Assembly: GCF_016545825.1 (NCBI RefSeq)
Contig: NC_052616.1
Location: forward strand, 9,610,001-9,674,000
Length of the DNA stretch: 64,000 bases
Direction of reading: 5' to 3'
Source: Eucalyptus grandis
Taxonomy: Eukaryota; Streptophyta; Magnoliopsida; Myrtales; Myrtaceae
Shown: piece after piece, positions 48,053 to 59,330 of the stretch
How the letters are laid out: each line of letters starts with the position of its first letter
Position numbering within the stretch: position 1 is the first letter of the stretch
Position numbers and translations under genes: made by a program
The notes under the pieces: generated by a model
Told to the model about the DNA's origin: nothing
The model's database searches: none
What the model saw: the letters and a program-made list of their open reading frames with translations, nothing else

Positions 48053-48381
48053 CCACCAACTCGGAACTTCCTCCCTCCCCTCTCTATGTTCCTTTTTAAA
48101 AAAATCAGTTCCCGTCCTGATGAAAACAAGAAACCTAGAGAGATTCAAAGCCAAACGGTAGTAGTGCAACAACACGAGCTGGCTGGCTAGAGAGAGACTA
48201 GAATAGCCTCAGAAAACTAGACCAACTTAATCACCAGTTCGTGTCGCGATCAGATTCAAGTTCAATCTGCCCTCAATCAAGTCGCTAATCAATGTACTTC
48301 GCATGGGGGACCCACTTTGGGGTGTTGTCTGGAGTGAATGCGTGCCCGTTCCTCCCCACTAAGATTTGTCGTCCCCCCACC
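48053..48381. other. Gene-free part of unit A
   Basis: Collinear with about 57345-57670 in unit B. No gene. Confidence 0.4.
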
Positions 48382-49477
48382 TAGGGGTAAGCATGGTCCG
48401 GGTTGGTCCAGGCCACCCCATAACCCTGGGACCAATCCGTACAATATCGGTCCTCAATTTTTAGGACCGAGGACCGACCCTATTGAGCTTGGGACCAAGG
48501 ACCGGACCGACCCAATGGGTTCGGTCCGATTCCAAGGTCAACCCGGGACCGATCAATAATTTTTTTCGTCTTATTTTTTATACTCCCTAAAAAAGCAAAC
48601 CTACAAATTCAAATTACACATCCATCGACAATGCAAAGACTTTGTGCAACTAAACTATAAATACCAATACATATTTAGCAATTTTAAGATGACACAATAA
48701 TAGAAATTTCATACCTGCTAGCTGCTCAACGAGATATGGAACAAGATGGAAAGTTCTTGTAATCATCTATCTTTAATATTCATAACACCATATGCAAAAG
48801 CGTTTTCTTGCATTTGATCATATAGAGTCCACTCAACCAAAAAAAATGAGTTTCACACCACTTGACTAGCATTTGATCATATAGAGTTCACTCAACCAAA
48901 AAATGAGCTTCACATCACTTGACTAGCAAATCACCGTAGTAACTGCAGTACTACTCTACTCTTCAAAAACTTCTATCATTTGACACAAATTGAAAAGCAA
49001 AGTGTAGTTGAAATTCATTAGTAAAATACAATTAAACCATAAAAAGTTCAAAATACTTAATATAAACCATGAATATATAACTTCACATCTTGTTAATTCA
49101 CTTGAACTTCTAAACACCTGAAAACAAAACAAACGACACATAATTAATACTCAATAAAAGTTTTAAATTGAAATTACTATTAGTGCTATTGATAGAACAT
49201 CTCAATATAATATAATATAACAGACATTTTACTTAGGTTTGAATATATAAAAAAATTAAAAATTATAAATAATATAATATAATATAATATATAGGGTTGG
49301 TCCATGATTGGACCGACCAAAAACTCTTAGGGGCGAGGACCAACCAAGCCACGGTGTTGGTCCCTGGAATTTCAGGACAAGGACCGATCCAGTCCCCTTG
49401 GGAACCGGGACCAGACCGGCGGGGTTGGGCCGGTCAGGGTCGGTCTAGGGTCAACCCTAGACCGCTGCTCACCCCTA
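48382..49477. mobile_element. hAT-like non-autonomous element, TSD CCCCCACC
   Basis: Ends TAGGGGTAAGCATGGTCC and, inverted, TAGGGGTGAGCAGCGGTC. Identical octamers CCCCCACC flank it (48374-48381 and 49478-49485), the hAT duplication length. Unit B keeps the uninterrupted site (TTTGTCGCCCCCCCACCC near 57660-57676). The interior holds GGGACCGGACC-type repeats near both ends and an AT-rich middle. No transposase. About 1.1 kb. Confidence 0.88.
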
Positions 49478-49481
49478 CCCC

Positions 49482-49485
<4 letters not shown>

Positions 49486-49521
<36 letters not shown>
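49486..49521. repeat. (AG)n microsatellite
   Basis: An AG dinucleotide run of about 18 units. The equivalent in unit B is at 57717-57740. Confidence 0.9.
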
Positions 49522-49524
<3 letters not shown>

Positions 49525-49529
49525 GTCGA

Positions 49530-50040
49530 TTCCGATTTTGCCTTTGGAGGGAAATCGAATCCCTCGCCCTCATCAATCGTTCCCCACTCGAGTGGTTAAA
49601 CGATTCAGGTTGCGATTTGTGAATGATTTGGCCCACCATTTCCCCGTTTGTCAGAGAAAACTTGAGGGCCACGTTCAATGCGTTCTTAGTTTTTTCCCGG
49701 TACAGGATGGGGAGGGATTGCCCAGTGAGAACAGTTTGTCGCCGATCCAAAGATGCTATCTTTCAGGCCATGCTCATTCGCGAGCGACGACCATCGCAAT
49801 GATGTCGTTGATTAGTCCAACCCATTCGATCATGGTGAAGGAAGGAAGAAGAGTATGCGGATTTAACCATGGTTTCAGGGCTCGTGTGAACTGCGGGATA
49901 TTCAAAAGATTCCAACCCGATGGCTCATGAAGATACTATCATGGCACTTGGCACCATATGAATTCCAAATGCCTCGATCACTAGCATGATTTACCTTTGC
50001 TTGAAGCGGGGGACACGTCATGCAAGACAAGATGGCTCGG
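49530..50040 (-). pseudogene. Unrecognised minus-strand coding-like segment, copy in unit A
   Basis: Minus-strand readings QPESFNHSSGERLMRARDS, GLINDIIAMVV and SAMIVSS have counterparts in unit B (APESFNHSSGERLIRE, IINDTITTVV, SAVIISS). Frames are broken in both. No family recognised. Confidence 0.35.
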
Positions 50041-50430
50041 TATATACATTCATTATAAGTATCTTTAACAAATTCAACTTAAAAGTCCTGTTGATAAGCA
50101 TCCCGACAGCTTTCTTCATATGACTAAAAACGATAATAATGTATATTAGCAAGGCTCAAGAATTAAATAATAGCACGGTTCAAAAAAGTTATGATTTGCT
50201 CTAAATAAATAAGTGTACATTTTTGAAACACCATTAGTATATCTTAAGTGTCATGAAAACGCTCCTTTTAACATTTTCCTTGACATGATCGAACGGGATC
50301 TAAGAGAGTCATTTTTTAAAATTTTCATGTAATTAAAGGTGACAAGTTTGAGACGATTACGGCACTAGTTCAATGCATATGCAATGCCAGGTGAGGCCCA
50401 TGCGACGGGCAAAACGTGTGGGGTCACACA

Positions 50431-50787
50431 CTCACTCTCTAAATGGATAAACAAATACTTTCGGCAGCCAGCCTCCCAACATTGAAGGAAGGGCCACCCA
50501 TCATTGAAGGAAAGGGCCAACACGGAAGGAAGGGGGTTATTCTTTCTGCACCTGCTTATTAGTCATTTTTTTAGGTCCTAATCCTCCCTCCTCCCCTCTC
50601 CTCCTACTTCCTTCCTTCTTTCACCTCGCCGTCAACCAGAAGGATCTCCACCAAAGGTACCTGCTTTTCTTCTCCTTCTTCCTCCTCCTCTTCTTTTGTG
50701 CCGTTCGCGCGGTGCGCGTGAGCTGACGCAGATCTTCTGTTCTCGTGGAGATCTGCCAGCCGCAGTTAGGGTTTTTCGGTTGAGGCG
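50431..50787. other. Junction between the two units and E2 pseudogene leader
   Basis: Duplication similarity resumes at about 50570-50640 (AGAAGGATCTCC...GGTACCT), followed by the leader GCGCGTGAGCTGACGCAGATC shared with 38980-39000. Confidence 0.5.
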
Positions 50788-51971
50788 ATGGCGTCCAAGC
50801 AGATCTTGAAGGAGCTCAAGGATCTCCAGAAGGATCCTCTCATCCTTAGCAGCAGCGGTAACTCCCTCTCTCCCCCTTCCCGATTCGGTTCGCCTTCGTT
50901 GTAGTTTACGCGTCTGGATAGTCTTCCTTGCGATCGGTGCGTCCGTCTTGCTGATTTGTGTACGAGCGATGTCGATAGCCGTGACTTGGTTAACTTGAAG
51001 TGAGGTCGAGTTTACTTGCTGCGCGGGTTTCCTTAGGTGCGAACTACGGAAGCGTCTGTCGTCTCGTGTTCAACCAGCTCTGCCGATGCATGTTGCGAAG
51101 CTTAGATTGTACGGTTCGCTGTTCGACTGCGCGAGATTGCGGTCCGTACTGTGTGTTACTCATTCGGTCGTCTTTTATGACAGGTGCTCGCCCGGGACTT
51201 TTCGTTTCTAGAGGGAGGGATGAGATGTAGCCAGAGTAAATCCTTTGCTAACTTTAGGCAGCTTTTATGCTGGCAGGAGGAATTATTTGTTGCAGAGATT
51301 AGCTCTGTTTAGATTTGTACTCAGAGGGAAACGATTGTTAAGTTACGTTTCCAGTATTCTTTAATTAGCGAAATCGGCGTGAGCTGAAAAATTACAATCC
51401 AAAATAGATATTTGCTCGTCACTTAGTTAAACTTTGATAATCTACCAGTTGGGTTACTTAGCACACATTCTAGATGATTTCCTGCAACCTTCGCTTCATT
51501 CAGTCTCCGCCCTTGGCTAGTAAGGAAGTAGCTCCTCTTGGTTGCTCTGTTTCCCTTCCCATGTGTAGTCGAGCAAGATGACAATCCAACTACATACATC
51601 CTTCTTCTGTAACTGAGAATGGTTAGCATTCATATACATGTTGTTACGTAGAATTTCACCAATGTGCACCCAAAAGTGCACAGTGACGGTTACCGTGTTA
51701 ACTTTGCAATCAAATTCTAAACGCTGGTACGCCTTTTTTGGTCAAATTGCCTCGCAATTGATATTTTATGGCAGTCCTTTGACGTATGTGTAAGATCGCT
51801 GGTTTTGTAAATGTCAAGCAGTTTCTTGAAGTGATATTACACAAACTGCTTCATTTTCTTTAATTTCGGGAAGTGATCTGTGCACCCTGGTCCGTGGTGG
51901 TGTCATTGTTCTTCTGAGGCATCGCGCCTTTTTAATTTCGAAAATGAGCTGCTTTTATTTGGCTATTTTAA

Positions 51972-53331
51972 CCTCTGCTAGAGAACCTGTGTTCGTCTAC
52001 AGGGACAGGGCATGAGTCGATAGCAAAGTGCTGGTTTATTGATTCCGGCGCTTCTTTCCATTGCACCTCGCAAAGAGACATATTTGATGATTATACTAGT
52101 GGAGATTTCGGGCAGGTGTCTATGGGAAATGGCCACGCGTGTGAAATTATTGGAAAAGGAACTGTGACTGTGAAAATTCCAGGTGGAGGAAGTCTACGTT
52201 TGAATGAAACTCGGCATATTCCAGACTTAAAGGCAAATGTGATCTCAACCAGTGCACTTGACGAAGAAGGTTACGGAACAATCTTTGGATGCGGAGAGTG
52301 GAAGATAACCTTAGGGGAAGAAGTAATAGCAAGGGGAAAGCGTGTGGGTAAATTTTACCGTCTCCAAATGGATAATATCGATGATGTGATTGCAACTACA
52401 ATGGCTATAGGTAATTTCTCTTTACTCTTTGGCGTTCATCGTTTAAGATATCTTGGTGAAATGGGTGTAAAGCAGTTACACTCGAAAAAATGACTTTCGC
52501 ATTTGCAAATGTTTGAGTTAGATTTCTGTGATAGTTGCATTTATGGAAAATAGAAGGCTACTAGTTTTAAATTGAACGGGAGAGAAAATAAATTCTAGAA
52601 GCTAGAGTTGGCTCATACTGATGTATGGGGACCAGCTTAGGAACTCTCTTATGGTGGTAAGAGATATTTTGTCAGCTTCATCGATGATGCAACAAGGAAG
52701 GCTTGGGTCTATTTTCTTAGAGAAAAGTCAGAAGTATTCAGGATGTTCAAAATGTGGAAGACCTTGGTAGAAAATGAGACAGGTTATCAAATTAAAGCTT
52801 TGAAGTCTAATATCTCTTATGGTGGTAAGAGATATTTTGTCAGCTTCATCGATGATGCAACAAGGAAGGCTTGGGTCTATTTTCTTAGAGAAAAGTAGAA
52901 GTATTCAGGATGTTCAAAATGTGGAAGACCTTGGTAGAAAATGAGACAGGTTATCAAATTAAAGCTTTGAAGTCTAATATCTCTTATGGTGGTAAGAGAT
53001 ATTTTGTCAGCTTCATCGATGATGCAACAAGGAAGACTTGGGTCTATTTTCTTTGAGTTGTCTATTTTCTTAGAGAAAACTCAGAAGTATTCAGGATGTT
53101 CAAAATGTGGAAGACCTTGGTAGAAAATGAGACAGTTATCAAATTAAAGCTTTGAAGTCTAATAATAGTGGTGAATACACGAGCAAGGAATTTGCAAAAT
53201 GTTTGAGTTGAGAAGGAATACATGGGTTGATGGCTGTTTCTAGAACTTCTGAAGAAAATGGTGTAGCTGAGAGGATGAACAGGACCATTCTAGAACGTGC
53301 GAGATGCATGAGGCTACATGCCGGTCATGCC
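51972..53331 (+). mobile_element. Ty1/copia pol fragment in intron 1 of the E2 pseudogene
   Basis: The plus strand reads protease (KCWFIDSGASFHCTSQRDIF), then HIPDLKANVISTSALDEEGY (52116-52493), a GAG-pre-integrase piece (LRYLGEMGVKQLHS) and integrase core (FVSFIDDATRKAWVYFLREK, ENGVAERMNRTILERARCM). No LTR, gag, RT or RNase H. The intact gene's intron lacks it, between the equivalents of 40330 and 40336. No clear target duplication. Confidence 0.85.
52645..53163 (+). repeat. 168-bp tandem triplication inside the integrase segment
   Basis: Units start with TCTCTTATGGTGGTAAGAGA at 52645, 52813 and 52980. Spacing is 168 and 167 bases. The third unit has an extra TTTGAGTTGTCTATTTTCT insertion. 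Units are almost identical, pointing to recent duplication. Confidence 0.93.
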
Positions 53332-54992
53332 ATGAGATTGAACCTCCAAACTCTTGGCCCCAACTGCATCGTCCATTCACTGGCTAATTGCTTACTGGTG
53401 TAAATGCTCTAAGGCTTTTATTGTTTACAAGAATTAGGGAAACGACCACATGAGTTAAGCGCGATGAAGCATGAAATTTGCCACAATTTGCCACAATTTT
53501 AATGAAGAACTCTGTAAAAGTTGGACAAACACGTTAAGCTAAGTTTAACGAAAGATCATTAACGTCCTATTTAAACTATGTGAGGGCCGGTTTACAAACA
53601 TAGGGAAGCCTATGCTTTGCTTCTTGTTGTGGAGCATCCCATAATTTCATGCCATAGGATAAAGTGGTGTTAACTGTCCTTTTTGGAATAGCGAAATTGC
53701 CTGTCTGTCATCATCTAAGTCTTTGGTGCACACCTGAAAAAGTAAACAAAGGGGAGGAAAGGAGAGTAGATGTCACAGGAGATTAAATATTTGTTTGTGA
53801 CTGCGTCTAGCCAAAAGAATCTCTTGCATTGGTGGCAATTATGGGTATCTGCTCGATTGATGTTGTGAGTGTTACTTTAGCTCAGTATCATCAACAAAAG
53901 GTGCCAATACCGAGTTTTGCTCCGCATACAAAAGAAAGATACGAAGTGTATTTTTTGAAGTAGTGAATGCAAACTTTGATTATATAGACTACAGCGTACA
54001 AGGTGTATATTGGATGTGAAAGGATTAAGAATTATTGATTCCCATACCAATGTAAGTTCTATTTGATCTATTAGATGATTCATGAAACAACCTGATTCAG
54101 CCCCTCAGCTTTCTCTTGGCTTCTTGTTTAAAATTCCTGGGGACGGCAATTGACATAAATTGCTTTTGCCTTTTGGCTTTGTTCTGTTGAGTTTTTCTTC
54201 TTTTTTTTGTGTTTCTAGATGTGTTACTTCATATCGTGATTATATGTTTCTGCAATTTGTTGCACACTATTATGGTAGTGTAGACTAGTATAATAGGAAC
54301 TACGTCCACTTAGTTTTTGCTGCCGTCTCCTAGTTAAGGTAAATTTGAGGTGTTGAAGTACTGCTATTGTTTGCCTATGAACCGAAAACAAGCTATGCAT
54401 TTTTATTTCCAGTGGCAAATGTCAAGGCTTGTTTAAGATGATGCATTTCCAGCCTTGGTTCTCTTGTACTTTGAATGCATCTCTTGCCTCCTGTATACTT
54501 GAAAAACAATTTTATCAAGCTGCAACTTGGCTCCTGGAAACTGCATTGTTACCTGATGGCCAAGCACTAGTTTTATGATAATTTGTTCAAGATTTTCCCT
54601 ACAGACCTCAATAGTTTTGTCAAAGACTTTAAAACTAGTCTCAAGCAATTGTTTTATTCTTTTCAAGGAAGTTGGTGGGAGAAAATTTATACAGATTTCT
54701 CTTATAATTATCATAAATGCTGCTTTGTATCCTAGATTGTCATAATATGTTTGGTTCTATATGTTAAGAAGTGTTGATGTTGCTTTCTTGTGATCACTAT
54801 CTGTTGTTGTGACCTCTACGGCGGTTCTTACTTCTGATTTCCAGGTGTTGCTCTCAATCCGTTAGCTATTGACGGACCTCGAATCCCGACCACCCTCTGG
54901 TACCGGAAATTGCACACATGTATAAGACCGATAGGGCCAAGTAGGAGGTGTCCGCCAGAAGCTGGACCCAGAAGCTTGCAATAATGGCATAG

Positions 54993-55839
54993 GATGTCAC
55001 TGTGTGTTTTGGGGAGGGTTTGGTATCTCAGTGACTTTGTTCTTGCAATTTATGTGTTAGTGAAAGCCGGTAATTCATCTTCGTCCTTGTTTGAGAACGT
55101 GACTCTGTGACTCTGTGACTTTGGTCTTGCAATTTATGTGTTAGTGAAAGACGGTGATTCATCTTCGTCCTACGAAGGATATTCTGAAATAATTACCCTC
55201 CCAACAACGCGTGCTCTGCTGCTTTCCAATTGTTTGCATGTTAAATAGGTATTTCGAACTGCGGATACTTGTTTCAAGTCCCTTATAGTGATGAAGTTAT
55301 ACTGTGATTAACAAATTTTTTTAGTCTAAACCCCACTCTTCACTTCATGCTCGGAAATCGTAATTGGAATTTGGTCATTTATTTCCTGGACGTGAACTGG
55401 CTTCCCCATCGCTGCTAAATGTATTCGCTCAGGCTTTATAAATTACTGAGGAAAAATTGTTCATTTATAGCTATTAGAAATATTGCCTGATTGCTATGAC
55501 TCTGTCAGGATGCTGCGTGACAATTACAACCCGAAACGTGATATGTTATTTGAATGGTGTGATCTCATTCAAAGCAATCAGACATCATCATGTGCTCTCT
55601 CTGAGGTCTGAGCTCGCGGCTTTATCTTTTCAGTTGCCAGTTTCCTACCGAGCAAATTTGACTAAAAAGTCCTAAGTAAAATGAAAAGGAAGAGCCAATC
55701 GACAAATGATAAGCAGATACTGATTTGAAAAAGCGAACTCACTGGAGAAGTAGATGCGGGAAAAGAGACTCCGGACGAAGAGTATGCTCGACCGACATTG
55801 TTTGCAGATGTTCATATTACTTGAGAAGCCTCATACGAT
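54993..55839. other. 3' flank of the E2 pseudogene
   Basis: Collinear with 42890-43653. A local partial repeat (GACTTTGGTCTTGCAATTTATGTG, twice near 55035-55140) is present. No gene. Confidence 0.5.
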
Positions 55840-56372
55840 TCAATAAGCGGATCCTCTGTATCTTCCCATTGGACTTATAGGTTTGAATTGTTCAATGCGC
55901 TTATCTGAATCAGAGGGCAAAGGAAACGCGCCCGCTGCCCCAGTGGGCTTGTTCACAAAAGAAGGAACGGTGGTGTCGTTGCTCTGATTTTGGCTAACTT
56001 CCTGACCACACAAGAGAGCCGAGGTCGGAGCTCCTGAAACCTATAGCTAATCTCGTGAGGATTTGCACTTTCATTATGTGCTAGAGAAATTAGCCGGACA
56101 TCATGGGGCCTACGAGGATCATTTCTTCACTTCTGATTTTTCACTACTCGGGCCTCAACGGATGTTTCTTCTGTTGTTTCCTTTCTAAATTTGCCAAGAA
56201 GATCTAGCGCCTCTTTGAATGAGTTCTTGGGGTTTGGTGAGATATTAGGGCATTTAGATTGGGATCGAATTAAATGCGGGTCTGCCCATTTCAAAACGTG
56301 ACGATATTCTTTGCGTGCCCTCCGTAGAAAAGCAGACACGAAAAATTCATTACAGACATCTCTACGACACAC
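55840..56372 (-). pseudogene. 3' end of an unrecognised gene, copy in unit B
   Basis: The minus-strand frame 56372-56127 reads RRARKEYRHVLKWADPHLIR, SQSKCPNISPNPKNSFKEAL and DLLGKFRKETTEE. Downstream, after a frame change, it reads SNDTTVPSFVNKPTGAAGAF and ends YRGSAY before TGA (55840-55842). The counterpart is at 43654-44170. Composition looks like genuine former coding. Family not recognised. Confidence 0.45.
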
Positions 56373-57716
56373 TTGTTTTCTGGAGCTCGCATTAGGGTTT
56401 TCGAAGCTATTAAATTGGTTGTCTTCCTGCCAAACTGAATCCTACACCTAGTAGTGTTCTGCTTTACTTGGAGAATCTGTCTGTCAAATCAAATGCTCTT
56501 GGCGGCTTTCGCCTCCTCTGAACATTATGTTAGGTTAGTCTAAGGTTGTCCTTTCAATAATCTTTTTTCCTTCGGGAACTTCTCTTTTTCTTTTTTTTTT
56601 AAATTGGGTTGGGCCTCGTGTAATCGAGGCCTAATTGTCCGTAGTGTTTTCCAAATGCAATGCCTAAGGACCTAAGTCATGGCTGTCATCTCCAGGGCTT
56701 GGCTTAGCTTAGCTTAGGTTAGCTTAGCTTAGCTTAGTAGCCCTCCAAACATGAACGACACTGTTACATTTTACACATCTTGAGCAAGAAATTTAAACCC
56801 CTTTTTCTTTTTTTTCATTTTAGATTCCCTCTAAAGCCCCGAACAATCTTATATTAACCGACTATCATTCACCACTTGATCTACTACTACTTATCCGTGG
56901 CATAAATAGTACAAGCTTGGAACAAATTACCAATCTTTAATCGCGTATCCAATTTTCAAATTATGGCCTCATCACTATCCAAGAAAAAAGGAACTGAATT
57001 AGTAATAAATAAATCAATCTATCCCCCATTTCAATTTTCAAAGTCGTATAAAGCCCAGAACATAAGGAGCAAACATTGGAAAAGACCCCATTTTCAATTG
57101 GTCACTTGTCCCCCACGAGCAACGAAACTGGATTGGAAAGAACCCAAAAAGAAAAGGCAAAAGGAAAGAAAAGCCAACTCAAAAGCTAACGACAGCCCAG
57201 CTGTAACCAGTCCTTGATCTTCTCCATCGCTTAACCCCATCTCATTTGTTCTATGCATATCCACCAAAGACAAAACGCGGTCCGGTTCTTGCCAATTACT
57301 TTAAAACCCAAGTTGCGCACGAGGCCTCCCTCCTCGTTCGCACGCACCACCAACTCGAAAATTCCTCCCTCCCCTCCCTACTTTCCTTTTAAAAAATCAG
57401 TTCCTGTTCAGACAAATAGTAGTAGTGCAACAACACGAGCTGGCTGATTAGAGAGAGAAAGACCAGACCAACCCCAGAAAACCAGGCCAACTTAATCACC
57501 AGTTCGTGTCGCGATTAGATTCAGTTCAATCTGCCCTCAATCAAATCGCTAATCAATGTACTTTGCCGGGGGGACCCGCGTTGGTTGTCTGGACTCTGGA
57601 GTGAAAACATGGTTGTTCCTCCCCCACTAAGATTGTCGTCAAAAAAAAAAAAAAAAAGATTTGTCGCCCCCCCACCCATGATGTCGTGGCGCCTCGCCCT
57701 GTCGAGTCGCCACATG
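56373..57716. other. Gene-free part of unit B
   Basis: Holds a TTAGC run (CTTAGCTTAGCTTAGG, about 56703-56738), collinear sequence with 44780-45130 and 46885-47060, and the two unoccupied insertion sites at about 57340 and 57665. Confidence 0.5.
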
Positions 57717-57740
57717 TGAGAGAGAGAGAGAGAGAGAGAA
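57717..57740. repeat. (GA)n microsatellite
   Basis: GA run, equivalent of 49486-49521. Confidence 0.9.
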
Positions 57741-57779
57741 TGTAAAGGGTCGATTCCGATTTTGCCTTGGGAGGAATCG

Positions 57780-58350
57780 ATTTCCTCTCCCTAATCAATC
57801 GTTCCCCACTCGAGTGGTTGAATGATTCGGGTGCGATTTCGTGGATGGCTTCGCCCGTCATTTTCCCCGCAATTTTCCAGTGAATCAATAAATAAATAAA
57901 TGAATGAATGCCGGGCGATCGAAGGAAGGAACGGGATGCGACGTTTGTCAGAGAAAAACAGAGGCCAAGTTCGACGCACTCTCTTCTTCTTTCTTAGCCT
58001 TTTCCCGTGCCGCACGGGAAGGAATCTGCTCGGTGAGAAGTGAGAACAGCTTGACGTCGATGCGTTCCTTTTGCTCAAGAGGAGGGGCTAAAAGATGCCG
58101 TCTTCGTACCACGCGCATTTCCCAAATGACCACCGTCGTAATGGTGTCGTTGATTATTTGTTGCTCGACGTCGACGTCGCGATATTCAAAAGATTCCGAC
58201 CCGGCGGCTCATGAAGATATTATCACGGCGCTCGGCACCATACGAAGTCCGAACGCCTCGACCACTGGGGTGACTTCCCTTTGCTTGAAGCAAAGGAGGG
58301 GAGGGGACGTGATGCAAGACAAGACAAGACGCCTTGATTTAAATTAAAAA
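57780..58350 (-). pseudogene. Unrecognised minus-strand coding-like segment, copy in unit B
   Basis: The minus strand reads VEAFGLRMVPSAVIISS, a stop, then AAGSESFEYRDVDVEQQI, NDTITTVVIWEMRVVRRRHL and EQKERIDVKLFSLLTEQIPS (about 58260-57950). Further on it reads APESFNHSSGERLIRE (57840-57790). The reading is longer and cleaner than in unit A. No family recognised; possibly the remnant of a gene shared by both units. Confidence 0.4.
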
Positions 58351-59330
58351 GAGAGGCCTCCTCTTCTCTTTTTCCACAAAAAAATAATGGGAAAAATATA
58401 TATGATAGTTTATAATGAACCAATTAATGGACCGTCCATTTAATGAGTCGATAGGGGGGACATTCATTCCAAGGTCACTTGAGTTGACGAAGACCCGGGA
58501 GTATTGGTGACCTAATAATACCCTCAATTTTGGGAACACATACAGCGCACTTCCGAAGCACACGCCACTCCACTTCCCAAAAAAGAAAAATTAATTTGTC
58601 TTAGAAAACGTAAAAGCACCTATTAAAAAAAGGGCCATGGCAATTATAGTTCCAGTTAGGAGCGACAGTCGGATCGGGTCGGATCGGGTCGAGTGGTCTT
58701 GATTCGCTTGGAGGCTATCAAGACTAAGGTGCGGGTTTTCCATCAAGATTCCATTTTGTAAATGCTGTAAATTTTATTTTTTTTCTCAACAGGGTGTATA
58801 TTTGGTAAGTAGATACTAAATCAAAATCCAACACGACCGATCTTAGTTAAATACTTGATGTTGTTTTTAAGTATGACCCACTGATTTATATGAATCATAA
58901 GTAAATATGCGCTTCATTTATGGTGTTTGTCATCGGTACATGCATTGATTATAAATAATTTAACAAATTCAACTCAAAAGTCCCATTAAAAAGCATCTCA
59001 ATAGCCTTGTTCAAACGGCTAAAAACGATGGCAGCATATATTAGCATGACTTAAGAATCAAATAATAGCACAATTCAAAAAAGTCATAGTCTATTTTGAA
59101 TAAAGAAATGTTTATTCTTGAAGCACAATTGATATATCTTTTAAGTGTCATAAAACACTCTATAACATTTTCCTTAATATAATTGAACGGGTTCTAACAC
59201 GGATTTTTTTAAAAAAAAATATTTGCGTAATTAAAGGTGACCAAGTTTGAGACTTCTACGGCACCGGTTCAATGCATATGGAAAGGCATCATCGAGTGGA
59301 GAGCCACGTGAGGCTCGCGTGACCGGCGTC
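58351..59330. other. End of unit B
   Basis: 58330-58930 is specific to unit B and includes a GGATCGGGTC repeat near 58670-58690. 58930-59330 is collinear with 50045-50430 (AACAAATTCAACT.AAAAGTCC; AAAAACGAT). Confidence 0.5.

Larger units (their letters stand above)
50788..54992 (+). pseudogene. E2 ubiquitin-conjugating enzyme pseudogene
   Basis: Exon 1 (50788-50857) reads MASKQILKELKDLQKDPLIL and ends at GTAACT. Exons 2 and 3 are absent. Compared with the intact gene, one deletion joins bases equivalent to 41192 and 41840 (junction near 54230) and a second joins about 41935 and 42249 (junction near 54324); together they remove both exons, including HPN and the catalytic Cys85. Exon 4 (54845-54992) has an in-frame TAG at 54863-54865, another TAG near 54941 and altered sequence before the final TAG. 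A copia fragment sits in intron 1. It cannot encode an active E2. Confidence 0.95.
50570..59330. repeat. Tandem segmental duplication, unit B
   Basis: Direct repeat of 38790-50430. It lacks the unit A solo LTR and hAT-like element and carries instead a copia pol fragment (51972-53331) and about 600 extra bases near 58330-58930. Ends approximate. Confidence 0.85.
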
